Assembly (NCBI GenBank): GCA_035527275.1
Contig: DATLBA010000075.1
Span: forward strand, 1 to 23,660
Source: DATLBA01 sp035527275
GTDB lineage: Bacteria; Planctomycetota; Phycisphaerae; FEN-1346
Length of the DNA: 23,660 nt
Direction of reading: 5' to 3'
Positions within the stretch are counted from its first letter, which is position 1. Each line of letters opens with the position of its first letter. The position numbers and the translations under genes are program-made. The notes beneath the pieces were generated by a model. It worked only from the letters and a program-made list of their open reading frames with translations, ran no database searches and was not told where the DNA came from. Below, piece by piece: positions 23,485 to 23,660 of the stretch.

Positions 23485-23529
23485 CGCCGAGGGCATGGCT
23501 CGGCGGCCGTTCGCGGCGACGGGCCGCCG
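23485..23529. terminator. GC-rich stem-loops between convergent genes
   Basis: CGCCGAG (23485-23491) pairs with CTCGGCG (23499-23505). Overlapping it, CGGCGGCC (23501-23508) pairs with GGCCGCCG (23522-23529), so the two are alternatives. They lie between the PEP-CTERM stop and the converging aminotransferase stop. No T run follows, so intrinsic termination is uncertain. Confidence 0.35.
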
Positions 23530-23556
23530 GGGGCAAACGCCGTTGCAGACGTTGCC

Positions 23557-23660
23557 TCATGACCGCAGGGCGCGGCTGATTTGGCGGACGGCCTGGGTGA
23601 GGCGCTGCTCGTTCTCCACGAGGGCCAGACGCAGGAACCCTTCGCCGTTGGGGCCGAAGG
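23557..23660 (-). CDS. Class I/II aminotransferase, C-terminal end
   Basis: Only the last 33 complete codons are inside the window, ending at the TGA complementary to 23557-23559. They read from FGPNGEGFLRLALVENEQR to ISRALRS. The EGFLRLALVENEQR pattern is typical of the C-terminal domain of PLP-dependent class I/II aminotransferases, notably the AlaC and LL-diaminopimelate aminotransferase group. Substrate cannot be decided from this part. The gene continues past the right edge. Confidence 0.72.
   Translation of the reverse strand, partial: FGPNGEGFLRLALVENEQRLTQAVRQISRALRS

Overview
The window is GC-rich, gene-dense bacterial DNA. Several traits point to a planctomycete-like bacterium, probably near the Phycisphaerae: a PEP-CTERM exported protein, a PA14/PKD/TPR exported protein, a membrane protein with two zinc ribbons, a c-heme sensor kinase, and a short RHS remnant reading QYVWSPRYIDA. 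The lineage is an inference from gene style. No tRNA, rRNA, CRISPR array or intact insertion sequence was seen.

Layout. At 1-981 is the 3' part of a coiled-coil polysaccharide chain-length determinant-like gene. A small four-helix membrane protein follows (1244-1759). A 664-base scar-like stretch (1760-2423) carries an RHS fragment, tandem repeats and palindromes. Next is a textbook rpmF-plsX-fabH operon on the minus strand (2424-4612), divergent from dapA (4855-5724); each side has a recognisable sigma70-type promoter. A heme-binding sensor histidine kinase and a zinc-ribbon membrane protein form a plus-strand pair (5777-8518). They converge on guaB and a transketolase (8579-12098, minus), which has its own promoter and a leader hairpin.

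From 12279 to 17586 the minus strand carries an envelope block in transcription order bamA, ompH/skp, then a PA14-PKD-TPR exported protein behind a probable terminator. A second small four-helix membrane protein (17713-18171) lies just upstream of bamA. Upstream of that is an electron-transfer operon: etfB, etfA and a large acyl-CoA dehydrogenase (18279-22004). A 762-base non-coding stretch with a 90-base duplicated block separates it from a PEP-CTERM protein (22767-23477). The window ends in the 3' tail of an aminotransferase on the minus strand.

How they fit together. Most genes are housekeeping: fatty acid and phospholipid initiation with ribosomal protein L32, the first committed lysine/diaminopimelate step, GMP synthesis, the pentose phosphate pathway, outer-membrane protein assembly, and acyl-CoA oxidation feeding the electron transfer flavoprotein. 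The less ordinary parts are the heme-kinase/zinc-ribbon pair, the two small membrane proteins that share an identically spaced motif although 16 kb apart, the PA14-PKD-TPR protein beside bamA-ompH, and the repeat-rich intergenic stretches. I did not find a clear new defence or mobile system; the unexplained items are listed as findings with tests.
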